A DNA stretch of 64,000 bases from NCBI GenBank assembly GCA_031282065.1, contig JAITEL010000057.1, positions 1-64,000 on the forward strand, read 5' to 3'. The notes under the pieces are model-generated. The model had not been told where the DNA came from, did no database searches, and saw nothing but the letters and a program-made list of their open reading frames with translations. Shown piece after piece: positions 33,980-43,397 of this stretch. The position numbers were made by a program, and so were the translations under genes. The DNA comes from Treponema sp. (GTDB lineage: Bacteria; Spirochaetota; Spirochaetia; Treponematales; Breznakiellaceae). Every line of letters begins with the position of its first letter. The stretch's first letter is position 1.

Positions 33980-35659
33980 ATGGCGGTCAAAGCACAGATA
34001 AGCCGGTTGCTCAAGGAATTAAATACCGGTATATACGAGAAGGAAGAGATCCTCTCCCTGGCCCTGCTTACGGCCATAGCCGGGGAAAGCCTCTTCCTCC
34101 TTGGCCCCCCCGGGGTGGGCAAGAGCCTCATTGCCCGGCGGCTTAAATACGCGTTTCAAGAAGGCCGCGCCTTTGAGTACCTGATGAGCCGTTTCAGTAC
34201 CCCCGATGAAATCTTCGGCCCCCTCTCTATTGCGAAACTCAAGGATGAGGACAGGTATGAGCGGATAACCCGGGGCTATCTTCCTGAAGCGGCGGTGGTT
34301 TTCTTGGATGAAATCTGGAAAGCCGGCCCTTCCATTCAGAACGCCCTCCTTACGGTCTTGAATGAAAAGCTCTACCGTAACGGGGAACAGGAAATCTCCG
34401 TCCCCATGAAGCTCCTCATTGCCGCATCCAACGAACTGCCCCTGCCCGGACAGGGCCAGGAAGCCCTCTGGGATCGCTTCCTGGTGCGCCTTCCGGTAGA
34501 GGGGATATCCGATCCTGCATCCTTTAGGGCCATGATTACCCTGCCCCGGCGTTTCGATGTCCCCCATGACCCGGTGCAGGAGAAACACAAGATCACCCAG
34601 GCGGTCTATGCAGCCTGGAGCCGCGGTATTGATGGGGTTGCCCTGCCGGATCATGTGTTTCACGTCCTGTGGTTTATCAAATCCCAGGGAAGAGCGGGGG
34701 AAGGGGACGCGCGAGAACCGGAGCTTCCCGCTCCAGAAGAAGGGCTCCGCCAAGCGTCCGACAGGCGGTGGCGGAAAATCCTGCGTTTATTGCGGACTTC
34801 CGCCTTCTTACAGGATCGTAAGCAGGTGGAGCTCATGGATTGTTTCCTTATTAAACACTGCCTCTGGAATGACCCTTCAGAGCGGGCGGCCCTTACCCGG
34901 CTGGTCCATGAGGCCATTGAAACCCAAGGCTACCGCTCAGCCTTGGGTTTCCGCGGGATTCGGGAAGAGCTTAGTGCCCTGCAAGCGGAGATTAGCCGGG
35001 AAACCCGGCGTATTGAGGATAGCCGCTGCGAGGTCTTACGGCTTATTACACCGGGCTATTACCGTATCCTCGGCGAAGAGCGCCAAGAGCGGTATATCAA
35101 AAAACAGGATTTCGAGGGCCTTCGCGCAGAAGCTCAGACCCTGCCCCTGTATGCCCGGCAGCGCCTTGCCTCAGGATACCTGAACCGTAACCGCTCCGCG
35201 CAATTACAAAAGGGATCCGGCACCTTTAGCCTGCACATTGACGGGATTGAACAGGATATGGAAACCTTGATGAGCCGGCAGGAAAGCGCCCAGGTGAGCC
35301 GGGGGAGCGGCCCCTTTCAAGTGGTGGTGGACGGCAGGGAATGTACCTTGGATACCATGCCCAGCGGAGACAAACGGCGGATAAGCCGAAAACCGGCTCC
35401 CGCCCAAGAGCGGGCCTGGGATACCCGCATCCAGGGCTTGCTGGACTATACCGCGGGGATGAAAAGCCGGCTTGCCCAGCAGGAGAAGCAGGAGCGCCCG
35501 CACCTAAGAACGCACCTGTTTGTACCCCCTGCATGGGCAAGCCTGATTGAATCCCATATAGAGCGCACCTACAAGGAACTGGACAAACTTGCCGTGGAGA
35601 TCCGGGAAATCCAGCACGCCTACAAGACCCTCACCGATGAAGAAGTGCGGCTTCGGTGA
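33980..35659 (+). CDS. ravA: MoxR-family AAA+ ATPase, RavA-like
   Basis: A 559-residue cytoplasmic AAA+ ATPase of the RavA branch. Walker A GPPGVGKS is at 42-49, Walker B VVFLDE at 106-111, with the RavA-like MSRFSTPDEIFGPLS between them and sensor ASNELP near 150. The C-terminal third has a duplicated beta unit (GSGTFSLHIDGIEQDMETLM, then GSGPFQVVVDGRECTLDTM) that is probably an added domain. RavA works as a hexamer with the VWA protein ViaA, encoded 48 bp downstream. In enterobacteria the pair tunes respiratory complexes and stress responses; an equivalent role here is inference, though the rnf operon lies just across the gap. Confidence 0.88.
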   Translation: MAVKAQISRLLKELNTGIYEKEEILSLALLTAIAGESLFLLGPPGVGKSLIARRLKYAFQEGRAFEYLMSRFSTPDEIFGPLSIAKLKDEDRYERITRGYLPEAAVVFLDEIWKAGPSIQNALLTVLNEKLYRNGEQEISVPMKLLIAASNELPLPGQGQEALWDRFLVRLPVEGISDPASFRAMITLPRRFDVPHDPVQEKHKITQAVYAAWSRGIDGVALPDHVFHVLWFIKSQGRAGEGDAREPELPAPEEGLRQASDRRWRKILRLLRTSAFLQDRKQVELMDCFLIKHCLWNDPSERAALTRLVHEAIETQGYRSALGFRGIREELSALQAEISRETRRIEDSRCEVLRLITPGYYRILGEERQERYIKKQDFEGLRAEAQTLPLYARQRLASGYLNRNRSAQLQKGSGTFSLHIDGIEQDMETLMSRQESAQVSRGSGPFQVVVDGRECTLDTMPSGDKRRISRKPAPAQERAWDTRIQGLLDYTAGMKSRLAQQEKQERPHLRTHLFVPPAWASLIESHIERTYKELDKLAVEIREIQHAYKTLTDEEVRLR

Positions 35660-35707
35660 TTTTTTAAAGAGCGCCGGGCCTTGAGGTCCCGGCTCAGGAG
35701 GCGGGAT

Positions 35708-37378
35708 ATGCAGCATACTATCTTCCACCGGTTTCATAAGTTCATCCACTTTGGCGCCCTGGCCGATGAAAAGGCAAGAGCCCAGATGGCCGCGGCTATC
35801 TACGGCTACCTGCTGGATCACGAAGGAAGCGGCGCGCTCCTTGCCGGTCTTGCCGGCGGCACAAGCGCCCGCTTTGCGCAGCTCATCCACACCCTCGTGT
35901 CCAAGCCGGGACTGCGGGAACTGTGCGTACAGGATGCCCTGAGTATCCAGGGGCAGGCCTCACCAAAGGGGGCAGGAGCGCCTCTGCTTGCGGAAGACCT
36001 GACGAAAGCCATGCTCGATTTCCTCAATACCGCACAAAGAAGCATAGAAAAAGCCGAAAGCCCCTTTGCCCCGGAACAGTACCTCCTGGAGGAATGCAAA
36101 GCCTTAGAGCCGATGGACTTCCCGGATGCCTGGGAAGGGATAGCCCCCTTCATCCGGGAAACCTATGAGCCCCAGGAATTGGACAGCGCCTTTTATACCC
36201 AAGAGTTTCAGAAGAGCCTTATGCCCCTTACATCCAAAGCTGCGCGCAAGGCCCGCCGGGCAGCATCGAGTTTTGCCGGGGTAAAAGAGCACTTTACCGA
36301 ACGGTGGGCCGCCTTACTTTCCGAAAAACAGCAGGACTGGGAACAGGAATGTCTTGAAGAACAGGGCACGCGGTGGAGTGAAAGCCTCTACCAACGGGTA
36401 GCGGCGTATAAGCATATAGAAACCCTCTTTAACCCCTGTCCCGGGGAAACCCGGCGGCTTTGGGATTTGAGCGAGGCAGGGCAAAAGGTCAATTTTACGG
36501 TGCTCTATCGTTACGGGAAACTCCTTGAACGGGACCCCCTCATCCAGGAACTGGCCCAGAGCCTGGGACGGCACGAGACGCAGGCGCACACAGAGCCGGT
36601 GAGGGAAGCCCGGAACCGTGAACCCGAGCGCTTGGTGGAAGAGGCAAGCAAAGGGGACCTTATCGGGGTGCATGAAAGCGATGATCTCAGCAGCATACTC
36701 CCTTCTGAGGCGGCCTTACTGACCGATGAGAGCGCCCAATGGCTGTTCTTCCAGAAATTCGCCGCAAAGAAACTGCTTACCTTTGCGTACCGGCAGGAGT
36801 TTTTCCTCCCCCCCAAGGTCCTGCCTTGGCTCCCCCCGCAGAGCACTCAAAAAGGCCCGCCCAGCCCCAAAGGGCCGTTTATCCTTTGTATGGATACCAG
36901 CGGTTCCATGCGGGGCATCCCTGAGACGGTGGCCAAGACCCTCTGTTTCGCCCTCTTGAAAATCGCCCTGCAAGACAGCCGGGACTGGTATCTGATCTCC
37001 TTTTCTACCGGTTTGAAGGCCCTGCATATCGCTGAAACCGTACCAACCCGGCAGCTGGGCACGGCCCTGGACCGGCTCACGGAATTCCTTTCCACCAGTT
37101 TCTACGGCGGCACCAATGCAGGGCCCGCCCTCCAAAAGGCCCTGGACGTGCTGGAAACCCAGGACTTTCGCAAGGCGGATGTGCTTATGGTTTCAGACTT
37201 TATCATGCCCTCTTTGGATGAAGCCACCCTGGAACGGATGAGATCTGCCCAGGCAGGGCAAACCCGGTTTCACAGCCTCCTTATAGGAGACCGGGGAAAC
37301 AAGGCCGTCAATCAGGGCGTGGTAGGGGTCTTTGACTGCCAGTGGGTATATGAAGCGGACATTCCCGAACTGCCTTAA
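35708..37378 (+). CDS. viaA: VWA-domain protein, ViaA-like partner of RavA
   Basis: A 556-residue cytoplasmic protein. ATG 35708 has AGGAGG upstream and is preferred to the longer frame from 35681. The N-terminal two thirds are helical; the VWA domain occupies about 390-550 with metal-site motif CMDTSGSMRG and the distal YGGTNAGPALQKAL and VLMVSDF motifs. CoxE/ViaA proteins act as adaptors for MoxR ATPases. No signal peptide is present, unlike the two secreted VWA proteins at 21774-24535. Its stop overlaps the convergent peptidase gene by 4 bp. Confidence 0.85.
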   Translation: MQHTIFHRFHKFIHFGALADEKARAQMAAAIYGYLLDHEGSGALLAGLAGGTSARFAQLIHTLVSKPGLRELCVQDALSIQGQASPKGAGAPLLAEDLTKAMLDFLNTAQRSIEKAESPFAPEQYLLEECKALEPMDFPDAWEGIAPFIRETYEPQELDSAFYTQEFQKSLMPLTSKAARKARRAASSFAGVKEHFTERWAALLSEKQQDWEQECLEEQGTRWSESLYQRVAAYKHIETLFNPCPGETRRLWDLSEAGQKVNFTVLYRYGKLLERDPLIQELAQSLGRHETQAHTEPVREARNREPERLVEEASKGDLIGVHESDDLSSILPSEAALLTDESAQWLFFQKFAAKKLLTFAYRQEFFLPPKVLPWLPPQSTQKGPPSPKGPFILCMDTSGSMRGIPETVAKTLCFALLKIALQDSRDWYLISFSTGLKALHIAETVPTRQLGTALDRLTEFLSTSFYGGTNAGPALQKALDVLETQDFRKADVLMVSDFIMPSLDEATLERMRSAQAGQTRFHSLLIGDRGNKAVNQGVVGVFDCQWVYEADIPELP

Positions 37379-38601
37379 CATTCCGAAAGCATAAGCCAGG
37401 CCATGACCTTGGCATCCCCCAGGATATGCGCAAGAACCGTGTACTCGTTGGGCTGGTGCGCGGTGTTGTCCATCCGGGACCACACCACCGCGGGGATCCC
37501 CGCATTCCGAAGATGCGCCCCTACCGTCCCGCCGCCGACCCCAATGATCCGGGTGTCCACCTGGTACAGCTCCTTGACCGCTTGGGAGAGTAAGCCTACC
37601 AAAGGCGCATCCGGGCGGGTGGGCTGAGATTCCATGGTTTGGACCGGGGTGTAGGCGATGCTCACCTGATACTTGGCCTCAATCCGGGCGCTTATCCGGC
37701 GGATTTCCTCAAGGACCGTCTTGATGGAATACTGGGGTAAGATCCGCATATCCATGTAGAACACATCTTCCCCCGGGATGGTGTTGATGTTGGGGACATT
37801 GGCCTCTTGCTTGGTGGGCTGGAAGGTGGAATAATCCGGCTCAAACAGGGCATCCCGCTGGGCAAAGCGCTGAGAAAGCCCGGTATGCAGGCTCAAGGCC
37901 AGGTCTGCTGCCGCGAGATGGGCATTAGCCCCCTGGTCAGGCCGGGACCCGTGGGCCTGGAGGCCGGTGGTGGTAAACCGGATCCACAGGAGGTTCTTTT
38001 CCGCGATTTCTATGGTGGCTCCCCGGCTATCCCCTCCATCGGGGATGAGGACCATATCCTCAGGGGTGAACAGATTCCGGTTCTTAAGGAGCCACTGGAT
38101 GCCGTACTCACTGCCCATCTCTTCGTCTGCTACAAACAGGAGCTTAACCGTATGGGGAGGCCGGATCCCCTGCTTCACCAGGGCAAGGGCAGCGATGACC
38201 GAAGCAGTGAGGCCCTGTTGGTTGTCCTCCACCCCGCGACCTATGAGGCGTCCCTCTTTTTGTACCACGGTCCAGGGGTCGCTTTTCCAGAGGGCCGCTT
38301 CTCCCGGAGGGACCACGTCCAGATGACTCATGATCCATAAGCGCCGGCGGTCCTGCTTACCCGGAAGGGTCGCCACCAGGTTAGGCCGTCTGCCCCCTTT
38401 GGCCCTGGGATCCGGGGCATCGTGCCGTTCCAGGGCGCGGATGCCCTGCGTTCTCAGCCAGGCTTCCAGAAAGTCAGCCTTATCCAGTTCTCCTTCCCCG
38501 CCAGAAACAGGGGCTATGGCAGGCCGTTTGGTCAACTCGGTTTCCAGCTCCACCGCCAGGGGGAGGGACCCATCAATAAAAGCACTAATTGCGTGATCCA
38601 T
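37375..38601 (-). CDS. M20-family metallopeptidase (dipeptidase/deacylase)
   Basis: A 408-residue zinc enzyme. Metal and catalytic residues are seen in SHLDVVPPG, GRGVEDNQQG, ADEEMGSEYG, IPDGGDS and the C-terminal DNTAHQPNEY, so the site is complete. The middle holds the lid/dimerisation domain of M20 enzymes (FTTTGLQAHGSRPDQGANAH). It probably cleaves dipeptides or acylated amino acids in the cytoplasm. I start at ATG 38601 (AAGGAG 13 nt upstream); the frame is open to 38667. It follows galE by 34 bp. Confidence 0.88.
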   Translation of the reverse strand: MDHAISAFIDGSLPLAVELETELTKRPAIAPVSGGEGELDKADFLEAWLRTQGIRALERHDAPDPRAKGGRRPNLVATLPGKQDRRRLWIMSHLDVVPPGEAALWKSDPWTVVQKEGRLIGRGVEDNQQGLTASVIAALALVKQGIRPPHTVKLLFVADEEMGSEYGIQWLLKNRNLFTPEDMVLIPDGGDSRGATIEIAEKNLLWIRFTTTGLQAHGSRPDQGANAHLAAADLALSLHTGLSQRFAQRDALFEPDYSTFQPTKQEANVPNINTIPGEDVFYMDMRILPQYSIKTVLEEIRRISARIEAKYQVSIAYTPVQTMESQPTRPDAPLVGLLSQAVKELYQVDTRIIGVGGGTVGAHLRNAGIPAVVWSRMDNTAHQPNEYTVLAHILGDAKVMAWLMLSEC

Positions 38602-38635
38602 AGCAGCTTCTCTACTCCTTACAATGCATAAAACC

Positions 38636-39616
38636 CTAGCCCCGGCAGTAGTGCCTGCGGTAGGCATTCCAAGTGGTCCGCACCAGGCTGTCCAGGTCCG
38701 AAGAGAGGGCAGTCCAGCCTAGGGTTTCCCGGGCATAGCGGGCGGAAGCGGTGAGCTTCCCCGGATCTCCGGGCCTGCGCGGGCTCATCCTGGCAGGGAT
38801 GGGCTTCCCGCTGATTCGCCGGGCCGCCTCAAGGATTTCCAGCACGGATAGGCCGGTCTCGCTTCCCAGGTTGACCGTGAGGCTTTGCCGGTAGCGCCGG
38901 ATATAGTCCAGGGCAGCCGCATGGCCTTTGGCAAGGTCGCTTACATGGATGTAATCCCGCACCCCCGTACCGTCGGGGGTAGCATAATCATTCCCAAATA
39001 CCTGCACCTCCTCCCGCATACCGCAGGCAGCTTCCATGATCACCGGAAGGAGGTTCGCGGGGTTCTGTTCAAGCCCGCTTATCCGGCCCTGCGCATCGTA
39101 GCCTGCGGCATTGAAGTACCGCAGACAGGCAAAGCGTATCCCTTTAAGCCTTTCATACCAGACAAGGAGACGCTCGATCTCAAGCTTAGTGAAGCCGTAA
39201 TAGTTTTCAGGCTTAGTGGGGTGCTGTTCATCTATCGGAAGGTACTCCGGTTCGCCGTAAACCGCAGCGCTGGAAGAGAAGATAATACAGGGTATCTGCG
39301 CTTCCACTGCGGCATTCAGGATGTGAACGGTCCCATTGATGTTGTTTAGGGAATACTGTTCCGGCCGTATCATGGACTCCCCGGCGGCCTTGTATGCGGC
39401 CAGGTGTATGAGGGCATCGAAGCCCTCCTTGGCAGCCCGGATCAGACGGGGGTAATCTTGAATGTCCCCATGTATGAAGGTCGCTTCAGGGAACAGATTC
39501 TCCCGCAGTCCGCTGGAAAGGTTATCGTATACCGTAACCTGATGGCCTTGATCCAGGAATTCCCGGGCTACATGACTGCCGATATAACCCGCTCCGCCAA
39601 TGATTAATAGCGTCAT
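38636..39616 (-). CDS. galE: UDP-glucose 4-epimerase
   Basis: An extended short-chain dehydrogenase that interconverts UDP-glucose and UDP-galactose. It has GGAGYIGSHVAREF at residues 7-20, the catalytic Ser in FSSSAAVYG and the YGFTK (YxxxK) motif, plus the GalE-specific RYFNAAGYD and GVRDYIHVSDLA. The start at 39616 overlaps the mazG stop (ATGA). The length of 326 residues is normal. It supplies galactose for envelope glycans or feeds galactose into metabolism. Confidence 0.93.
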   Translation of the reverse strand: MTLLIIGGAGYIGSHVAREFLDQGHQVTVYDNLSSGLRENLFPEATFIHGDIQDYPRLIRAAKEGFDALIHLAAYKAAGESMIRPEQYSLNNINGTVHILNAAVEAQIPCIIFSSSAAVYGEPEYLPIDEQHPTKPENYYGFTKLEIERLLVWYERLKGIRFACLRYFNAAGYDAQGRISGLEQNPANLLPVIMEAACGMREEVQVFGNDYATPDGTGVRDYIHVSDLAKGHAAALDYIRRYRQSLTVNLGSETGLSVLEILEAARRISGKPIPARMSPRRPGDPGKLTASARYARETLGWTALSSDLDSLVRTTWNAYRRHYCRG

Positions 39617-40422
39617 AGTCCCCCGCTTCTGCCCTTTGCCTCTTCCCAAAAGCCCTGCATCAGGGCCAGATTACCCTGATGCAGCTCCTGTGCACGCTCC
39701 CCCATGCTTTTTTCCACATACTTGAAACGTTTGGTAAAGGTCCCATTGGTCCGTTGCAGCGCGACCGAAGGTTCTACCCTTAAAAAGCGGCAGAGGTTCA
39801 CCACGGAAAAGAGGAGATCCCCGAGTTCCGCTTCCACCGCATCCGTAGCGGCTTCCCCTGCTTTCAAAGAGGCCGCAGCTTCGCGTACTTCTCCCAGTTC
39901 TTCCTCAATTTTACACACCACATCCTCCATGCAGGGCCAATCAAACCCAGCCTTGGCAGCCTGCTTTTGGAGCTTATAGGCTCGGTCTAGGGGAGGCAGG
40001 GATCGGGAAACCTGATCCAGCACGGAATCTTTGGGCTTGCGGCCCTCTTGTTCCACTTTGATCCGGGCCCAATTATCCAGCACCTCCCGGCTGTCCTTAA
40101 CCTGGAGGCCTCCAAAGACATGGGGGTGCCGGCGGATGAGTTTCTCGCAGACCCCGGTAAGCACCTCAGCCACGGAGAAACACCCTTCTTCCTGGTGCAT
40201 ATACGCAAGCATGGTTACCAAGAGAAAGATATCCCCTAATTCTTCTTTAATATGCTCTGGAGCCTGTTCATCTATGGCTTCCACACATTCATAGGTTTCT
40301 TCAATGAGATCCCCCCGGAGGCTGCGGGGGGTCTGCTCCTGATCCCAGGGGCAACCTCCCGGGGATCTGAGCCGTAGGACTATATCGTATAAGTCCTTAA
40401 AGGCAGCACTTGTATCTTGCAT
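39613..40422 (-). CDS. mazG: Nucleoside triphosphate pyrophosphohydrolase MazG
   Basis: It hydrolyses non-canonical NTPs to NMPs and pyrophosphate. The 269 residues contain two MazG domains; the first has CPWDQEQTPRSL and the EEx12-28ExxD metal motif in EETYECVEAID-EELGDIF, and the second KIEEELGEVREAA with EAELGDLLFSVVNLCRF. First gene of a leftward mazG-galE-peptidase operon. The TGAGG just before the ATG is very close to it. Confidence 0.92.
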   Translation of the reverse strand: MQDTSAAFKDLYDIVLRLRSPGGCPWDQEQTPRSLRGDLIEETYECVEAIDEQAPEHIKEELGDIFLLVTMLAYMHQEEGCFSVAEVLTGVCEKLIRRHPHVFGGLQVKDSREVLDNWARIKVEQEGRKPKDSVLDQVSRSLPPLDRAYKLQKQAAKAGFDWPCMEDVVCKIEEELGEVREAAASLKAGEAATDAVEAELGDLLFSVVNLCRFLRVEPSVALQRTNGTFTKRFKYVEKSMGERAQELHQGNLALMQGFWEEAKGRSGGL

Positions 40423-40571
40423 ACCTCAGTGTGGGGAAGCTCCCATAAAAGATCAAGCCTCACCATACCGAGGCCAGGATAAACGCAGAGTAATTCCCCG
40501 GAAGCTATCGAGGTACTATCTCCCCCTAGTGATTACCGTGAGTTCGACCCTTAGATGATGCTTGTCTTTCC
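40423..40571. other. Intergenic stretch before the large repeat array
   Basis: No gene, promoter pair or RNA is recognisable in these 149 bp between mazG and the array. Confidence 0.4.
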
Positions 40572-40811
40572 CCCAGGTTGAGGGTGTCTCTCAGCCCAGG
40601 CTGAGGGTCTCTCTCAGCCCAGGCTGAGGGTCTCTCTCAGCCCAGGTTGAGTGTCTCTCAGCCCAGGTTGAGGGTCTCTCTCAGCCCAGGTTGAGGGTGT
40701 CTCTCAGCCCAGGTTGAGGGTCTCTCTCAGCCCAGGTTGAGGGTGTCTCTCAGCCCAGGCTGAGGGTCTCTCTCAGCCCAGGCTGAGGGTCTCTCTCAGC
40801 CCAGGCTGAGC
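40572..40811. repeat. Tandem array of a 23-bp hairpin unit, 11 copies
   Basis: CCCAGG marks of the unit lie at 40572, 40595, 40618, 40641, 40662, 40685, 40708, 40731, 40754, 40777 and 40800: ten steps of 23 bp except one of 21. Each unit holds CTCAGCC-CA-GGCTGAG, a 7-bp stem. Several copies read GGTTGAG instead of GGCTGAG, which keeps the stem through a G-U pair on one strand. There are no spacers. It is the longest array in the window and lies between the leftward mazG and pyrC genes. Confidence 0.93.
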
Positions 40812-41070
40812 GGAGACTCCCCCTATTAGGAACAGAAATATTCATGTATCGGTGAGAGGCGATCTTCTGCGTAATGTAGCTGGAAAGCAGCCTTCCCTGT
40901 TTGAGGAACTCCGTCGAGCTCACGGTATGTAAGCTCTTTACTACCCAGGCTATGGAGGAGCTCCTATTCCCCACTCCAGGTTGATGGCCTATGCGCGTAT
41001 CCTGTACCGAGGCAGCCCTGTACCCTTCCAACATGTCCTTCCTAAGGTGAATCCGAGTACGGAATATAGG
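40812..41070. other. Intergenic stretch between the array and pyrC
   Basis: These 259 bp contain only short frames without ribosome sites. A leftward frame at about 40830-41034 is open but has no family resemblance. I see no promoter or terminator that I would trust. Confidence 0.35.
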
Positions 41071-42414
41071 CTAATACGTATCAGGGCTTACCAGGGCCTC
41101 AAAAACCACCCTGCCCTGCTGTATGGTCATAAGCACTTTCCCCATACAAGCCAAACCGGTAAAGGGTGAGTTCTTGCCCCGGGACTTGAACAGGCCCCTG
41201 TTTACCTGCCAGACCGCCTCAGTATCCGCCACCAGGAGATCCCCCCGGAACCCCGGCGCAATGCGGCCCCGCTCTGTAAGCCCCAGGATGCGGGCGGGGG
41301 AGGCGCTCATCAGGGAGGAAAGCCGGGAGAGGCTCAGCCGGTCTTGCAGAACCAGTTCCGTATGGCAGAGGGCAAAACCGGTCTCCAGGCCGGTAAAGCC
41401 CGCGGCTCCTTGGAGCTTGTCCGCTTCGGTATGCGGGGCATGATCCGTAGCAATGGCATCAATGGTTCCGTCCATGAGCCCCTGGATAAGGGCCTGCCTA
41501 TCCTCCTCGGTTCTTAAAGGGGGATTCACCCTGCCCCAGCTTTCCTCACCCAGGGCCTTGGCATGTTCCTGGGTGAGGCACAGATGATGGGGCGTTGCCT
41601 CTGCGCTCAGGCTAAAGCCTTTGTCGCCTTGTCCCTGCCGGGTCTCCTTGGCCTTCCGTATGAGATCCACTGCCTCCCTGGTCGATACATGGGCAATATG
41701 CACCTGCCCTCCGGCTCGCCCGGCAAGTTCAATGACCCGCCGGGTGGCATGGTTCTCTTCGATACGGCTCCAGACTTCCCGCTTCTTTCCCGCAGCCTTG
41801 GCCGCTTCCGCCTCAGGCCCCCCCGCATCACAGTGGCAGGATACGGGGATGCCTAGGCGTCGGGCCTCTTGTAAGGCCCGGTACAGGAGTTCATCTGAAG
41901 GCACATCCTTACCGTCCTCAGAGAGCATCCTAAGCCAGGATTCTGTTTCGCGTACCGGGCCTTGAAGGAGGCGTATCTCCGAAAGAGCCTTGCCTTCCAT
42001 GCCCTGGGTCAGGGCCAGTACCGGGTACAGATCCACAAGACCCAGGGCACAGGACCGTTCTTTGAGGGTCCCGGCCTTGGCCCGGGTATCCAGTACCGGA
42101 TGGGTATTTGCCATGCAAACCACGGTCCCATATCCCCCGGCCACTGCCGCAAGGGAGGCAGACTCTAGGGTCTCTTTTTCGGGGTACCCCGGATCCCTGA
42201 AATGGGCATGAAGGTCTACCAGGGCGGGCATGAGGACCAAGGTGCCTCCTCCCTGGATGGTCTTGTGCAAGGGAAGCCGGGTTTCAGGCAAACGAGCGTT
42301 CTGGGGGAATATCTCCCGGATCATACCCTTTTCGATCCAGACCGACCCCCTCATATCCAAGCTTTCATCGACCAGGCGGAAATCCTCAAGTAAAAGCCCT
42401 GGGCCTAGGCTCAC
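41071..42414 (-). CDS. pyrC: Dihydroorotase
   Basis: It closes carbamoyl-aspartate to dihydroorotate in pyrimidine synthesis. The 447 residues show the metal-binding DLHAHFRDPG near residue 68, CHCDAGG, HIAHVST, the second metal motif ATDHAPHT near 320 and the C-terminal GRIAPGFRGDLLVAD. It is of the longer (class I-like) type. It overlaps pyrI by 4 bp, an operon that puts two pyrimidine steps together; pyrB is not in the window. Confidence 0.93.
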   Translation of the reverse strand: MSLGPGLLLEDFRLVDESLDMRGSVWIEKGMIREIFPQNARLPETRLPLHKTIQGGGTLVLMPALVDLHAHFRDPGYPEKETLESASLAAVAGGYGTVVCMANTHPVLDTRAKAGTLKERSCALGLVDLYPVLALTQGMEGKALSEIRLLQGPVRETESWLRMLSEDGKDVPSDELLYRALQEARRLGIPVSCHCDAGGPEAEAAKAAGKKREVWSRIEENHATRRVIELAGRAGGQVHIAHVSTREAVDLIRKAKETRQGQGDKGFSLSAEATPHHLCLTQEHAKALGEESWGRVNPPLRTEEDRQALIQGLMDGTIDAIATDHAPHTEADKLQGAAGFTGLETGFALCHTELVLQDRLSLSRLSSLMSASPARILGLTERGRIAPGFRGDLLVADTEAVWQVNRGLFKSRGKNSPFTGLACMGKVLMTIQQGRVVFEALVSPDTY

Positions 42415-42839
42415 TGGAAGTCTCCGGCGGATCGGATTTCATCACAGTATTCACAGCGGTAGGTCCGTAAGTCCGGGTTTTCCAAGTGAAAGACATGGGG
42501 AATGTAGGTTTCCGTGGAGGTAATACACCGGGGGTTTTTGCAGATGAGCACATTCTCCACCCGTTCAGGGAGGAACAGGCTGATCTTTTCGCTCACGCAC
42601 GCATTTTTGATGATGTTCACCGTGATATTAGGGTCAATGAAGCTCAAGACATCAAAGTTGATGGCAATGGTCTCATTGATTTTAATGATGTCCTTTCGTT
42701 CCATTCGACAAGAGCTGGCATTCACCACAAAGGCCACGGTATGGGGGGTCTTATCCAGGCCGAGCCAGTTGAAAATCCTGATACCCTGCCCTGCCTTAAT
42801 ATGATCGATGACGATCCCGTTCTTTATTTGCGCTAACAT
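42411..42839 (-). CDS. pyrI: Aspartate carbamoyltransferase regulatory subunit
   Basis: The nucleotide-binding regulatory chain of ATCase. The N-terminal allosteric domain starts IKNGIVIDHIKAGQG; the C-terminal zinc domain has four cysteines, CKNPRC near 100-105 and YRCEYC near 129-134. The 142 residues are typical. TTAGGAGG precedes the ATG and a TATAGT -10-like box lies about 25 nt further up. The catalytic PyrB must be encoded elsewhere. Confidence 0.93.
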   Translation of the reverse strand: MLAQIKNGIVIDHIKAGQGIRIFNWLGLDKTPHTVAFVVNASSCRMERKDIIKINETIAINFDVLSFIDPNITVNIIKNACVSEKISLFLPERVENVLICKNPRCITSTETYIPHVFHLENPDLRTYRCEYCDEIRSAGDFQ

Positions 42840-42905
42840 GCGGTATTCCTCCTAAGACTATACTGCTTAGAGGGCCTCCCGGGTTTCTGTCCCTTTCGAT
42901 ACCCA

Positions 42906-42934
42906 TTGACTAAGAGACCCATCTTTGGTATACA
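42906..42934 (+). promoter_or_regulatory. Promoter of the rpsP operon
   Basis: TTGACT at 42906-42911, a 17-nt spacer and TATACA at 42929-42934 form the best sigma-70-like promoter in this gap. It would give a 5' leader of about 155 nt before rpsP. Confidence 0.7.
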
Positions 42935-42958
42935 TAAAATTCGTAAGTTTGTATTGCG

Positions 42959-43026
42959 GACCGGTAAACCGGTCGGTCTGAACTGTGGTCATGTTTTTAA
43001 AGCAGTTCTTTCCAAACCGCGGTTTG
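42959..43026 (+). promoter_or_regulatory. Structured leader of the rpsP operon
   Basis: The leader holds two perfect inverted repeats: GACCGGT-AA-ACCGGTC (42959-42974) and the palindrome CAAACCGCGGTTTG (43013-43026). They could be an attenuator or a ribosomal-protein binding site; this is inference from structure only. Confidence 0.4.
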
Positions 43027-43095
43027 CAAAGACTCTAGTATGTATACAGCTAAGCAGCTTTCCTTGTATAGAGGGAAGCCATGAGGAGGACCTCC

Positions 43096-43344
43096 ATGAG
43101 CGCCAGAATTAGGCTCAAAAAATTCGGAACCAAGAAACGGCCCTATTACCGCATAGTGGTTATGGATAAACATGCTCCCCGGGATGGGAAAGCCATTGAA
43201 GAACTGGGGTACTATCATCCCATTGAAAAGGAAGACCAGCAGATCCGCTTTAACGAGGAACGGGTAAAACTGTGGCTTCGGCAGGGAGCCACCTTGAGCG
43301 ATACAGTGCATAAAATCCTCAACAAAAAGCGGGTAGTTTTATAA
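43096..43344 (+). CDS. rpsP: 30S ribosomal protein S16
   Basis: An 82-residue protein starting MSARIRLKKFGTKKRPYYRI, the conserved S16 opening. ATG 43096 has AGGAGG upstream; the frame is open to 43081. It is the first gene of the conserved S16-KhpA-RimM-TrmD-L19 operon. Confidence 0.97.
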   Translation: MSARIRLKKFGTKKRPYYRIVVMDKHAPRDGKAIEELGYYHPIEKEDQQIRFNEERVKLWLRQGATLSDTVHKILNKKRVVL

Positions 43345-43397
43345 TCTTGATTTATAGGAAAGCATAAGCCCTGATACACGAAAGGGAAGGTGGAGAG

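Noticed and set aside
40572-40811. CRISPR array
   Set aside because: The units are contiguous with no spacers and no cas genes are near.
40750-41034. Leftward frame after the large array
   Set aside because: It includes array sequence, has no start signal and its product resembles nothing; probably chance.
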